DNA of 64,000 nt from Bacteriovoracaceae bacterium UBA6153 (GTDB lineage: Bacteria > Bdellovibrionota > Bacteriovoracia > Bacteriovoracales > Bacteriovoracaceae). Positions 54,026 to 63,060 of the stretch are shown here, piece by piece (the first letter of the stretch is position 1; each line of letters opens with the position of its first letter). The DNA lies in contig DIUR01000012.1 in assembly GCA_002428265.1 (NCBI GenBank), positions 186,001-250,000 of the forward strand. The letters run 5' to 3'. The translations under genes were made by a program, and so were the position numbers. Under the pieces are notes generated by a model that saw nothing but the letters and a program-made list of their open reading frames with translations, searched no databases and was not told where the DNA came from.

Positions 54026-56415
54026 GGAGGGCCCAGTAAGGATTCGTAAAAATGTGGGGGAGACATTTTTCCGAACACTGCCATCATTAATTCGTTGATA
54101 TTTTCTACGAAATGAAACTCCATTTCTTGCTTAACGCTCAATGGGACTTCTTTTAAGTCTTTCTCATTTCGCTTGGACATAATAATTCTCTTAATTCCCG
54201 CTCTGTGAGCAGCAATTAATTTTTCTTTCACTCCACCAACCGGCATTACTGCTCCTCTTAGTGTGATCTCCCCTGTCATCGCAAGTTTGGGATCCACGAC
54301 TTTTCCAAGAACCAGCGAGCATAGTGCAGTAAAGATCGTAATCCCGGCACTCGGCCCGTCTTTGGGAATTGATCCCGACGGAACGTGAACGTGGAAATCT
54401 GTTTTAGAAAAATCAAACCCTGGAACTAGCTTCGAAAGTTTTGATCGAACTAAGCTCAGACCGATATGAGCAGACTCACTCATGACTTCACCTAATTTTC
54501 CTGTGAGCTGAATTTTTCCAGTTCCAGGCATCATCGCACTTTCAATGAAGAGAATATCTCCTCCCACCGGTGTCCACGCAAGCCCCGTGACAACTCCTGG
54601 AGTAGCAGCTGCTTGAGCAAGCTCATAAGTATTTTTCTCAATCCCTAAAACATCTTCAACGATAGCTTCATCAATGATGATTTGGGCCTGATCAGAGTTC
54701 TTCACTACTTTCTCACTCACACTGCGAAGAAGTTTAGCGATCTTTCTTTGAAGATCACGCACACCTGCTTCACGGGTATAGTCTCCAATAACACTTTTTA
54801 AAACAACATCACTCACTTCCACTTTTTCAGAAGTTAGTCCATGCTCCTTCAACTGTTTTGGCAGGAGATGGTTTTTTGCAATGTGAAGCTTCTCCTCTGA
54901 CGTGTATCCAGAAAGCTGAATAATTTCCATTCTATCCAATAATGGTCCTGGAATCGTATCTAATGAGTTCGCAGTGGCCACAAAAAAGACTTTCGATAAA
55001 TCAAATGGAAGATCCAAATATTGATCTGTAAAAGTTGAGTTCTGTTCCGGGTCTAATACTTCTAACAGTGCAGCTGCCGGATCTCCTCCGTAACCTCTGC
55101 CTAATTTATCAATTTCATCCAGCATAAAAACCGGATTATTTTCTTTGGCACGTTTGATCCCTTCGATAATTCGCCCAGGCATCGCTCCTACATAGGTTCT
55201 TCTGTGTCCTCTGACATCAGAGTCATCGCGAACACCACCTAAAGAGGCGCGGACAAATTTTCTTCCGAGAGATTTTGCAATACTTTGACCTAATGAAGTT
55301 TTACCAACTCCTGGAGGTCCGACAAATAATAGAATCGATCCTTTTTTATTGGGAGAAAGCTTCATAACAGCTAAATGCTGGACGATGTGCTTTTTGATTT
55401 TCTCAAGACCAAAATGTTCTTCGTCTAAAACGCTCCTAGCAAAGTCTAAATCGAGATCAGACTTTGATTCCTCATTCCATGGAAGGGTTAAAATCAGTTC
55501 AAGATAATTTTTTATCACGTGAGACTCAGCATTTTGCTGGCCCATACTTTCATAACGATTCGCTTGCTCCATTGCTACTTTTTCAATATCTTTTGGCAAA
55601 CGAGCATCAGCAATTCGCTCTTTTAGAGTTTTCTTCTCACCTGACTCTGTTTCTTCAGATGATCCTTCACCAAGCTCTTCTTTGATCGCACGAAGCTGCT
55701 CGCGAAGAATTGATTCACGATAAGCCTTGCTGGTCTTTTCTGAAATTTTAAGACCCATTTCATTATTAACTTTAATCATTTCTCGTTGCTCTACTAAAAG
55801 CTCAAGGACTTTTAGCGAACGGTTTTTAACAGAAGCAAGTTCTAAAATTTCCTGCTTCTTAGAAATAATCAGAGGTAAATGCTGGGCCACTACGTTGGTG
55901 AAAAGTCCTGCATCCTTAAATTCATTTAGTGTACGTTTAAAAGTTTCAGTCGCATTGATCGAGTTCAAAATCTCTTTTGAAACTTCTTTTAAACTAGAAA
56001 GGAGTGCTTTTTCTGTAGGCCCGTCGAGGTCAATAACATCCGGGACGATCTCTCCTTGTGCCGCCCAAAAATTCCCTGCCGATTCAAACTGAATGGATGT
56101 TGCTTGAAAACGCTCAATAGATCTTACATACGCAATAGACTCACCTTTTTCGTTCTTCTCTATGCGCTCCACAATACAAAGTGTTCCGACCGTATAAAAG
56201 TCTGAAGACTTGATATTGTCGATTTCTGCGCCTTCTTTAAGAGTCAGAGCGACAAAACGTCTCTCCTTGTCATTATCAATGGCGCGATGAAGTGCATTTA
56301 GGCCCACTGGCTTTGAGACAAGCACTGGAAGTGCAACATCAGGGAAAAGCACGGTGTTTTTAAGCACTAGGGTTGGTAAAAATTGTTCGTTCGTAATTGT
56401 ATGTGTTGTTTTCAT
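53983..56415 (-). CDS. lon: Lon protease
   Basis: Lon is an ATP-dependent protease that degrades misfolded and regulatory proteins. The 810-residue protein has an N-terminal substrate domain, a helical linker and an AAA domain (GPPGVGKTSLG, VFMLDEIDKLG). The peptidase domain has the catalytic Ser in PKDGPSAGIT, with a Lys in the later GGVKEKLIAAHRAG. It ends with a short tail overlapping the PF10136 gene by 43 bases. Length is typical. No heat-shock operator was identified upstream. Confidence 0.97.
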   Translation of the reverse strand: MKTTHTITNEQFLPTLVLKNTVLFPDVALPVLVSKPVGLNALHRAIDNDKERRFVALTLKEGAEIDNIKSSDFYTVGTLCIVERIEKNEKGESIAYVRSIERFQATSIQFESAGNFWAAQGEIVPDVIDLDGPTEKALLSSLKEVSKEILNSINATETFKRTLNEFKDAGLFTNVVAQHLPLIISKKQEILELASVKNRSLKVLELLVEQREMIKVNNEMGLKISEKTSKAYRESILREQLRAIKEELGEGSSEETESGEKKTLKERIADARLPKDIEKVAMEQANRYESMGQQNAESHVIKNYLELILTLPWNEESKSDLDLDFARSVLDEEHFGLEKIKKHIVQHLAVMKLSPNKKGSILLFVGPPGVGKTSLGQSIAKSLGRKFVRASLGGVRDDSDVRGHRRTYVGAMPGRIIEGIKRAKENNPVFMLDEIDKLGRGYGGDPAAALLEVLDPEQNSTFTDQYLDLPFDLSKVFFVATANSLDTIPGPLLDRMEIIQLSGYTSEEKLHIAKNHLLPKQLKEHGLTSEKVEVSDVVLKSVIGDYTREAGVRDLQRKIAKLLRSVSEKVVKNSDQAQIIIDEAIVEDVLGIEKNTYELAQAAATPGVVTGLAWTPVGGDILFIESAMMPGTGKIQLTGKLGEVMSESAHIGLSLVRSKLSKLVPGFDFSKTDFHVHVPSGSIPKDGPSAGITIFTALCSLVLGKVVDPKLAMTGEITLRGAVMPVGGVKEKLIAAHRAGIKRIIMSKRNEKDLKEVPLSVKQEMEFHFVENINELMMAVFGKMSPPHFYESLLGPPYVEDFGMKNENGF

Positions 56416-56499
56416 ATTTATAAGGTGAGGTCGCCTTAAAATTCGTCAAGGGTGTACATTTTAATTTATTAAAGGCACCCGTTTTGATAAAGTATTTGC

Positions 56500-56934
56500 A
56501 TGAAAACAATTTTTAAAATCGCCATCATTTTCTTAGCAATTACAGGTGCATCGACCCTGCTTTATAACTATACAGACATTGTATTCGGCAACTATGATTA
56601 CTTCGATAAACATGGTTGGATATTTTTATTTTCAATTGCATTCTTCCCACGTTTAACTCTGTTAGTATCAGGACTGTTAGTTGGTTCAATCCAATTTGGT
56701 GGTCTTGTCTGGTGGCTTGGATTTTTTTTCGCTCCAAGAATTCTTGTGGCAGTTCTTGCAACAGCTTCGTACTGGAATCAAAACCCAGTGCTAGTCATCA
56801 TCAGCTGGCTTATTGCTCTTGGTGGTGAGTCTTCTGAAAAATTTATGATCACAAGACGAATGAGATCTCCTCAAAGATACGATCAAGGCTTCAGCGGATC
56901 AACAATTGAAGCTGAATACAAAGTTAAGGATTAA
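56500..56934 (+). CDS. multi-pass membrane protein of unknown function
   Basis: The 144-residue protein has three to four hydrophobic segments (about 6-25, 42-62, 65-85, 90-110) and a charged C-terminal tail (RRMRSPQRYDQGF). No ribosome-binding site stands out before the ATG. It is followed by the OsmC gene with one base between stop and start, so the two are probably co-expressed. Unknown family. Confidence 0.7.
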   Translation: MKTIFKIAIIFLAITGASTLLYNYTDIVFGNYDYFDKHGWIFLFSIAFFPRLTLLVSGLLVGSIQFGGLVWWLGFFFAPRILVAVLATASYWNQNPVLVIISWLIALGGESSEKFMITRRMRSPQRYDQGFSGSTIEAEYKVKD

Positions 56935-56935
56935 T

Positions 56936-57379
56936 ATGAGTTCATACGTAATCGACTTAGAATGGAAAAATACATCAAAGAATTTTGGTTACGAAGTTTA
57001 TAACCGTCATCACGTTGTGCACTTTAGCGGAAACCAGACGCTTAAAAATTCTGCAGCACCAGAATTTTTTGGTAACATTGATATGAGTAACCCAGAAGAA
57101 CTTCTTGGCGCTTCATTGGCCAGCTGTCACATGCTGACTTTCTTAGCTATCTGCTCAAAGAGCGGATACGTGGTGGAAAGCTACGACTGTAAAGCAGTCG
57201 CAAAGATGGGGAAAAATGCTGACGGCAGAATGAGTGTCACGGAAATTGACCTCACTCCTGTTATAGTCTTCACTGAAGAAAAAGTACCAACAGAAGAGCA
57301 ATTAAAAGGCCTTCACGATAAAGCTCATAAAAATTGTTTTATCGCTCAGTCTCTGCAAACAAAAGTTAATATCCTTTAG
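56936..57379 (+). CDS. OsmC-family peroxiredoxin
   Basis: OsmC proteins reduce organic hydroperoxides with two cysteines. The 147-residue protein has the first Cys in LASCHMLTFLAICSKSG and the second in KNCFIAQSL. ATG 56936 directly follows the upstream stop; an in-frame start inside the previous gene is unlikely. The oxidative-stress regulator OxyR lies just downstream of argS, which may point to shared control, but no operator was found. Confidence 0.88.
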   Translation: MSSYVIDLEWKNTSKNFGYEVYNRHHVVHFSGNQTLKNSAAPEFFGNIDMSNPEELLGASLASCHMLTFLAICSKSGYVVESYDCKAVAKMGKNADGRMSVTEIDLTPVIVFTEEKVPTEEQLKGLHDKAHKNCFIAQSLQTKVNIL

Positions 57380-57387
57380 GAGTTCTC

Positions 57388-59193
57388 GTGAATAGTCTCT
57401 CAAATTTCTCTTACGATCCTGCAAAATGCTCACTAGCTGAATCGCTGTACAAGGCCCTTCAGACTCTGGAGCCAGCACTCCCTGCAGAACTCTCTGTGGT
57501 CGATTTTTTTAGAACTCTTGAGCAGCCACCTGAAAAAGCTTTAGGAGATTACGCTCTTCCTTGTTTTAAGTTTGCAAAAGCGATTAAGAAAAATCCAAAT
57601 GAAGTTGCAACTGAATTAAAAAGACTTTTAGAAGAAAGCAAAAACCCATGGGTTGAGAGTGTTGTTTTAAAAGGAGCATTTTTAAATATTTTCACAAATC
57701 AAAAAGAAGTGGCACTTGCACTTATTCCAAGCCTGGTTTCAGGAGCTGGTTTTAATATTTTAAAATCTAACCCTGACCACAATAAAGTAAAAGTTATGAT
57801 CGAGTTCTCACAGCCGAATACTCACAAAGAGTTTCACGTGGGACACGGACGTAACGTGTGCCTTGGAGATAGTATTTGTCGTATCTTCACATACAATGGC
57901 TACAAAGTTATTGCAGCTAACTACTTCGGTGACGAAGGAACTCACATCGCTAAATGTCTATGGCAGGTTGAGAGATACACTGGTCCTGAAACTGTTGATA
58001 GCGTTCCTAATAAAGCTGAATGGCTTGGGCAACGTTATGTTGAAGCAAATACCCTGTTAAAAGAAACTGAAGCCTCAGATCCTGTCCTATTCGAACAATA
58101 TAAATCAGAAGTGAGTGCGATCTTAAAAGAAATTGAAAGTAAAAAAGGAAAGTTCTACGAGACATGGAAAGTGACTCGTCAATATTGCCTTAACGACTTT
58201 GCTGCTATTTACAAATGGCTTGACGTTAAATTTGATCACGATTTTTTTGAATCAGAAGTTTCAGAAGCTTCTCAGGAAATCGTTGATGAATATATGAAAA
58301 AAGGCCTCTTTGTTGTCGATGATGGTGCTGTTGGATTTGATATGTCAGACAAGAAACTTGGTTTCTTTATGGCCAGAAAATCAAATGGAACAACTCCTTA
58401 CATCACAAAAGATCTGGCCCTTGCAAAAGTAAAGTTCAACGATTTTAATATTGATCGTTCAATCTATGTTGTGGCAAATGAACAAAACCTTCACTTTAAG
58501 CAACTCTTCTACGCTCTTGAAAGAATGGGTTTCCCACAAGCTTCTCAGTGTTACCACTTATCGTACGGGATGGTTGTTCGTCCGGATGGGAAAATGTCAT
58601 CTCGTCTTGGAAACTCAATTACATTTTTCCAATTGATTAATATGGTAATTGAAGAAATTAATACTTATCTCGAAAAATACTCTACAGAATGGTCGAAAGA
58701 GCAAAAAGACGATACTGCTCATAAACTTGCCGTCGGAGCGATTAAATACGGAATGCTTCAGGCAGACCCAAATAAAGAAATCGTTTTTGATCCGAAAGAA
58801 TGGGTTTCATTTGAAGGTAACTCAGGGCCGTACTTAATGTACAGTTACGCTCGTACGCAATCGATTTTGAGAAAAGCGACTGAGCAAGGATTAAAAGGAA
58901 GCTTAGCTCACCTAGATCTTTTAACTCACGAGTCAGAACGTGATTTAATGAGACACTTATATGACTTCAATAAAATCACAATCAGCGCATGTGAAAACTA
59001 CCGACCTTCAACAATTGCCAACCACTTGTTCTTTACCTGTAAGGCCTATAACCGCTTTTACACTGAAGTTTCTGTTATGAAGGCAGAGACTGAAGAATTG
59101 CGTGCAGCACGCCTAAGCTTGCTTCAGGCCTTTGGTGATACGCTAAAAACAGGATTATACCTTTTAGGTATTACTCCTCCAGAAAAAATGTAA
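57388..59193 (+). CDS. argS: arginyl-tRNA synthetase
   Basis: ArgS charges tRNA-Arg. The 601-residue class I enzyme has the HIGH-type motif HVGHGRN and the KMSKS-type motif KMSSR, and the DALR helical C-terminus ends with YLLGITPPEKM. The start is GTG with AGGAG upstream. It follows osmC by 8 bases and faces oxyR across a gap of 2 bases. Confidence 0.96.
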   Translation: MNSLSNFSYDPAKCSLAESLYKALQTLEPALPAELSVVDFFRTLEQPPEKALGDYALPCFKFAKAIKKNPNEVATELKRLLEESKNPWVESVVLKGAFLNIFTNQKEVALALIPSLVSGAGFNILKSNPDHNKVKVMIEFSQPNTHKEFHVGHGRNVCLGDSICRIFTYNGYKVIAANYFGDEGTHIAKCLWQVERYTGPETVDSVPNKAEWLGQRYVEANTLLKETEASDPVLFEQYKSEVSAILKEIESKKGKFYETWKVTRQYCLNDFAAIYKWLDVKFDHDFFESEVSEASQEIVDEYMKKGLFVVDDGAVGFDMSDKKLGFFMARKSNGTTPYITKDLALAKVKFNDFNIDRSIYVVANEQNLHFKQLFYALERMGFPQASQCYHLSYGMVVRPDGKMSSRLGNSITFFQLINMVIEEINTYLEKYSTEWSKEQKDDTAHKLAVGAIKYGMLQADPNKEIVFDPKEWVSFEGNSGPYLMYSYARTQSILRKATEQGLKGSLAHLDLLTHESERDLMRHLYDFNKITISACENYRPSTIANHLFFTCKAYNRFYTEVSVMKAETEELRAARLSLLQAFGDTLKTGLYLLGITPPEKM

Positions 59194-59195
59194 TT

Positions 59196-60140
59196 TTAGT
59201 CAATTGAAATAACTTCGAAGTTCTTCTTCTTGAGAGACGTAAGACTCTCAGGAAGATGTTCAACGATAGATTCCTCTATCGCCGTAATAATCTTCTCTTT
59301 TAAAAATATCCTGTTGTGAACCAACGAGACTTCTCTCGTAGGAATTGGATTTTGAAATTCTCTGACATGCTTCATTTCTTCTTTTGAAAGATTGAGAACG
59401 GCCAGATGAGGAAGAAGCGTGTAGCCACTGCTATTGATAACCATATTTTTTAGCGTTTCAAGATTTCCGCTTTCAAACTTCAGGTTATCATGCAGACCAT
59501 GGTCACGGGATAATTTACAAAGGTTTAAAACCTGCTGTCTAAAACAGTGGCCTTCGTTTAAAAGCCAAACATCAGAGGTATCCAGGTCTTTATCTTTAAT
59601 TTTAGATTTCTTTAATAAATGGTGATCTGTTGAAGCAAAAACTGAAAAAGGCTCGTGAAACAATACGCGTTCAATAAAATTTTCACCGTGAATAGGAGTT
59701 ACTAATAATCCAGCATCGATTTCATCTTTACCAAGAAGCTCAATAATATCTTCAGTTTTAAATTCTTCAATCGTAAGAGTGACGTCAGGATACTTCTGAA
59801 CAAAGGCCCCTGCAAAAAGTGGAATGACATAAGGAGCAAGGGTAGGAATAACTGCAAGCCTGAACTCACCTCTTACTTCACCTTTATTTGAATCGATAAT
59901 TGAGAATATTTTTTTATACTCACGCAGGACAAGCCTTGCTTGGTTGATAATTTGTGTTCCTTCATCTGTAGGTAGAATGGGATTTTTTGAACGGTCAAAA
60001 AGCACGACGCCTAATTCTTCTTCAGCTTTTTGAAGTTGCATACTCAATGTTGGCTGAGTCACATTGCAGGCCTTGGCCGCTTTTCCAAAGTGTCTGTATC
60101 TTTCTACCGCGAGAACATATTCTAATTGTGTTATTGTCAT
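59196..60140 (-). CDS. oxyR: OxyR-like LysR-family peroxide regulator
   Basis: The 314-residue protein has the LysR helix-turn-helix (FGKAAKACNVTQPTLSMQLQKAEEELG) and a type 2 periplasmic-binding effector domain. It has C199 and C208 in the same positions as the E. coli OxyR redox pair, in the context EGHCFRQQVLNLC. This strongly supports peroxide sensing by disulfide formation. It lies 9 bases after the ECF transporter operon, perhaps by chance. Confidence 0.88.
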   Translation of the reverse strand: MTITQLEYVLAVERYRHFGKAAKACNVTQPTLSMQLQKAEEELGVVLFDRSKNPILPTDEGTQIINQARLVLREYKKIFSIIDSNKGEVRGEFRLAVIPTLAPYVIPLFAGAFVQKYPDVTLTIEEFKTEDIIELLGKDEIDAGLLVTPIHGENFIERVLFHEPFSVFASTDHHLLKKSKIKDKDLDTSDVWLLNEGHCFRQQVLNLCKLSRDHGLHDNLKFESGNLETLKNMVINSSGYTLLPHLAVLNLSKEEMKHVREFQNPIPTREVSLVHNRIFLKEKIITAIEESIVEHLPESLTSLKKKNFEVISID

Positions 60141-60149
60141 AGATTTATT

Positions 60150-60884
60150 CTATCGAAAATAAATCGCGATGGCCACCAGACAGATAAACATTAGAAAGAA
60201 CAAACGCATCCATTTGCGGTCACTTGGCACAATATCGTAACCAAAGTAGAAACTCTTATTAGGATTTAACCCCCGAGTTACCAGAGATAAAGATCCTCGT
60301 TGGGAATGCCTGATGGCAAAAACCAGAAGTGGAAATAAAACAAATAACCTGTCCCACCACCCTAACCCTCTAAATCTGGCCGAAAGCCTAATCCTGTCGA
60401 ACTCTTCTTTAAACATCAAAATAGAATTAAGAGCGATAAGAAGTGGGTAACCCATAAAAACTTTAAGGCCTTTATGAATCACTAAATAGAGAATCATTTT
60501 AGTATAAGTAATCGCAAAAGTTGAACTCATCGATATAAGAGAGAGCATAAAAAGCCTGGAGAAGTTATGAAGGCCGTTTAACAGTGCCGCTTTATAAAAA
60601 GATTTTCCAAGCAGGATCACTTCTGCTCCCGATCTATATTTTTCAGAAGGGTAAAGCATGTTTAAAAGTAAAAACATCGAAGAGAAGAAAAAAGCAAAGA
60701 CAGCAAGTTTGATGAGAGTTTTATTTTTAAGGCCATTTTTTCTGAACAAATAGAGAATAAAAAGTGAGAGCACTAAATTGGCAGGAAGCACACTAGAAGC
60801 CAGCAAAAAAACCAGAGTCAACATTGTCATGATAAACAAATACCAAGAGTGGATGAACTCAGGTCTACTCTCAAGAAATTTCAT
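60150..60884 (-). CDS. ECF transporter transmembrane T subunit
   Basis: The 244-residue CbiQ/EcfT-type protein has about five membrane helices and the coupling motif SARFRGLGWWDRL, which contacts the ATPases. It overlaps the ATPase gene by 14 bases. With the fused ATPase and the YkoE-like S component it completes a group of the ykoEDC type for thiamine precursors. Confidence 0.87.
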   Translation of the reverse strand: MKFLESRPEFIHSWYLFIMTMLTLVFLLASSVLPANLVLSLFILYLFRKNGLKNKTLIKLAVFAFFFSSMFLLLNMLYPSEKYRSGAEVILLGKSFYKAALLNGLHNFSRLFMLSLISMSSTFAITYTKMILYLVIHKGLKVFMGYPLLIALNSILMFKEEFDRIRLSARFRGLGWWDRLFVLFPLLVFAIRHSQRGSLSLVTRGLNPNKSFYFGYDIVPSDRKWMRLFFLMFICLVAIAIYFR

Positions 60885-62259
60885 GCAAGCTGCCTTTTTC
60901 TAAATGAAGCACTTTGTCTGCGACTTCTTTAATAAAATAGTCATCGTGGGAAATAAACAGCTGAATAATTCCCGTTTTTTTGAGCTCTTTTATAAGGGTT
61001 GCGATTTCATGAATAGATTTTCTATCTTGTCCAAAAGTCGGCTCATCATAAATGATCAGTCCTTTTCCCAGGAAAACGGTCATTAAAACAGAAAGTCTTC
61101 TCTTTTCTCCTTCTGAAAGAAGGAAAGGTGATTTTTTTAAATCAATATCGTGAAAAAATCTTTGGAGTATCCCTTCTTTAAATATGGGGTCAGTTATATT
61201 TTTAAGACTTTGCTTAAGCTCTTCTTCAATTGTATCGAAGAAAAAATGCGTTTCCGGATTTTGGAAAATAAGGCCGGTCTGAGAAAATATTTTCGTTCCA
61301 GAAAACTCTTTCGCTCCAGAACTGAAAGTCACTTTACCAGAATCACCTTTCATAATTCCGGCAATAATTTTCATCAAGGTACTTTTCCCTGCACCATTTT
61401 TTCCAGTAACAGCAACGACCTCGCCTCCTCTTACACTAAGATTGATATCTTGAATAAGTGAGTTATTTTTTTCATAAGAAAAAGAGAGATTAGTCAGCTT
61501 GAGTTCAAGATTAGTATGCTCTGGCAATAAAGCTTTATCCAGCAACATGGGCAAAGTTTCATTATCAACTCGTGCCTGATCACTATTTCCATGAGAAATT
61601 TTTCCATCTCTTGAAACTTCAACAAATCCCGTTACCAAATCTTTTATTTCATCGACATGGTGATCGACAATAATGACGAGTCTGTCGCCTTTGATCATCT
61701 TCAGAAATTGATAAAACTCACGTCTTGCCTGTGGATCTAAAAAGGCCGTAGGTTCATCTAAAAGCAAAACTTCTGGATTAATAGCTAATAAAGAAGCTAG
61801 TACCAACTTTTGACATTCACCATTCGAAAGTTGAGAATTTTTTTTACCCCAGAGACTCTCCAGACCAAAAATTTTTTCAAACTTTTTTCTCTCACTATTC
61901 ATCTGATCATTCGAGTAATTAAAGTTTTCCATTGAAAACAAAAACTCTTCTTCCGGTGTGGGATAAATCAACTGGCTAAAAGGATTTTGAAAAAGATAAA
62001 GAATATTCTTTAAATTATTCTGAAAATTCTCTCCATACAAAGGTTTATCATGAAAGAGAATATCTCCAACAAGAACTCCACTCGAATATTCAGGAATAAT
62101 GCCTTTTAAGATTTTTAGAAAAGTTGACTTCCCTCCACCTGAAGGGCCTACGATGGCGATCATTTCATTTTTTTTAAAAACTAAGCTTTTTTCAAGAAAT
62201 ATTTTTCTCGATTGCTCACCATTGCTGAATGAATACTTAAACGGTGAAAGCTTATACAT
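60871..62259 (-). CDS. ECF transporter fused double ATPase
   Basis: The 462-residue protein contains two ABC domains in one chain. The first has Walker A GPSGGGKST, signature LSNGECQK and Walker B VLLLDEPTAFLD. The second has GKNGAGKST, LLSEGEKRR and LIIYDEPTFGQD. Most ECF systems use two separate ATPases, so this is the fused YkoD-like form. It overlaps the S-component gene by 8 bases and the T-subunit gene by 14. Confidence 0.92.
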   Translation of the reverse strand: MYKLSPFKYSFSNGEQSRKIFLEKSLVFKKNEMIAIVGPSGGGKSTFLKILKGIIPEYSSGVLVGDILFHDKPLYGENFQNNLKNILYLFQNPFSQLIYPTPEEEFLFSMENFNYSNDQMNSERKKFEKIFGLESLWGKKNSQLSNGECQKLVLASLLAINPEVLLLDEPTAFLDPQARREFYQFLKMIKGDRLVIIVDHHVDEIKDLVTGFVEVSRDGKISHGNSDQARVDNETLPMLLDKALLPEHTNLELKLTNLSFSYEKNNSLIQDINLSVRGGEVVAVTGKNGAGKSTLMKIIAGIMKGDSGKVTFSSGAKEFSGTKIFSQTGLIFQNPETHFFFDTIEEELKQSLKNITDPIFKEGILQRFFHDIDLKKSPFLLSEGEKRRLSVLMTVFLGKGLIIYDEPTFGQDRKSIHEIATLIKELKKTGIIQLFISHDDYFIKEVADKVLHLEKGSLHEIS

Positions 62260-62845
62260 CTCTGTCTCTAGCGATAAGAAACTGATCGAGTATCCCTAGC
62301 CTAACGAGTCTTCTTCCTAGTAAAAAGCTAAAAAGACCTGCGAAAAACACAGCAGAAATAATATAAGTAGAAAGCTGAAGTAAATTAAACCCTGTCGAGA
62401 GTGCAGTGTAGGGATAATAAAAATAATCGAGAGCATAACTGCAAAAACTTGAGCATACTGAAGCTAGTATTAAGACGAAAAGATTCCATCTTCTATAACC
62501 AAAACTAAAAAAGATAATTTCAGCACCAAGGCCTTGAACAAGTCCCCACATAACTGACATAATTCCCCAGTGAGTTAATAGACTCTCAACAAAAGCGGCC
62601 ATGATTGAGGCAATGAGCGCAATTCCAGGTTTTCTGACAATGTACGGAACAAGAATAGATGCGAGGATCCAAAATCCTGCCACTAAATAACTAAGTCCTG
62701 CTACTTTTAAAAATGGCTTAAAGAGATCATAAACAAAAGTCCATCCCCAGAATGCGACACCTAACGCCACAGCAAGAACCAGTGTGAGAACGATTTCAAA
62801 AATTGTAATGGATTTAAAAGACGATACTGTGCGCTCAAAAAACAT
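62252..62845 (-). CDS. YkoE-like ECF substrate-binding component (thiamine/HMP)
   Basis: The 197-residue protein has about six membrane segments and the YkoE-like GWTFVYDLF, GIMSVMWGLVQGLGAEIIFFSFGYR features. In Bacillus YkoE takes up thiamine precursors. The TPP riboswitch directly upstream supports a vitamin B1-related substrate. It is the first gene of the transporter operon. Confidence 0.85.
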   Translation of the reverse strand: MFFERTVSSFKSITIFEIVLTLVLAVALGVAFWGWTFVYDLFKPFLKVAGLSYLVAGFWILASILVPYIVRKPGIALIASIMAAFVESLLTHWGIMSVMWGLVQGLGAEIIFFSFGYRRWNLFVLILASVCSSFCSYALDYFYYPYTALSTGFNLLQLSTYIISAVFFAGLFSFLLGRRLVRLGILDQFLIARDRDV

Positions 62846-62849
62846 ATTA

Positions 62850-62928
62850 CTCCTTTCCTACGCAGGCATTATCCTGGTCAGGTGCGAGGGTATTTCTCAG
62901 GCCAAAAATGACCACCCCTAGGGTTCAA
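62850..62928 (-). promoter_or_regulatory. TPP riboswitch (THI element)
   Basis: On the minus strand the conserved parts appear in order: AGGGGT, CTGAGA, ACCCT, ACCTGA, GGATAATGCC and GCGTAGG. The Shine-Dalgarno AGGAG at 62850-62854 lies just after the last element, so TPP binding probably hides the ribosome site of the YkoE-like gene. Confidence 0.93.
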
Positions 62929-63060
62929 TAGCGAATCTGAGTTTAGCTCAAAAGATAGACATATAGCAATGAAAATTGACTCCTATTTTCTTTGCATCTC
63001 GAGATATTTAGGAATAACCTACTCGGGTCGTAAATATTCCATTAAACAAAAGGATTGACC

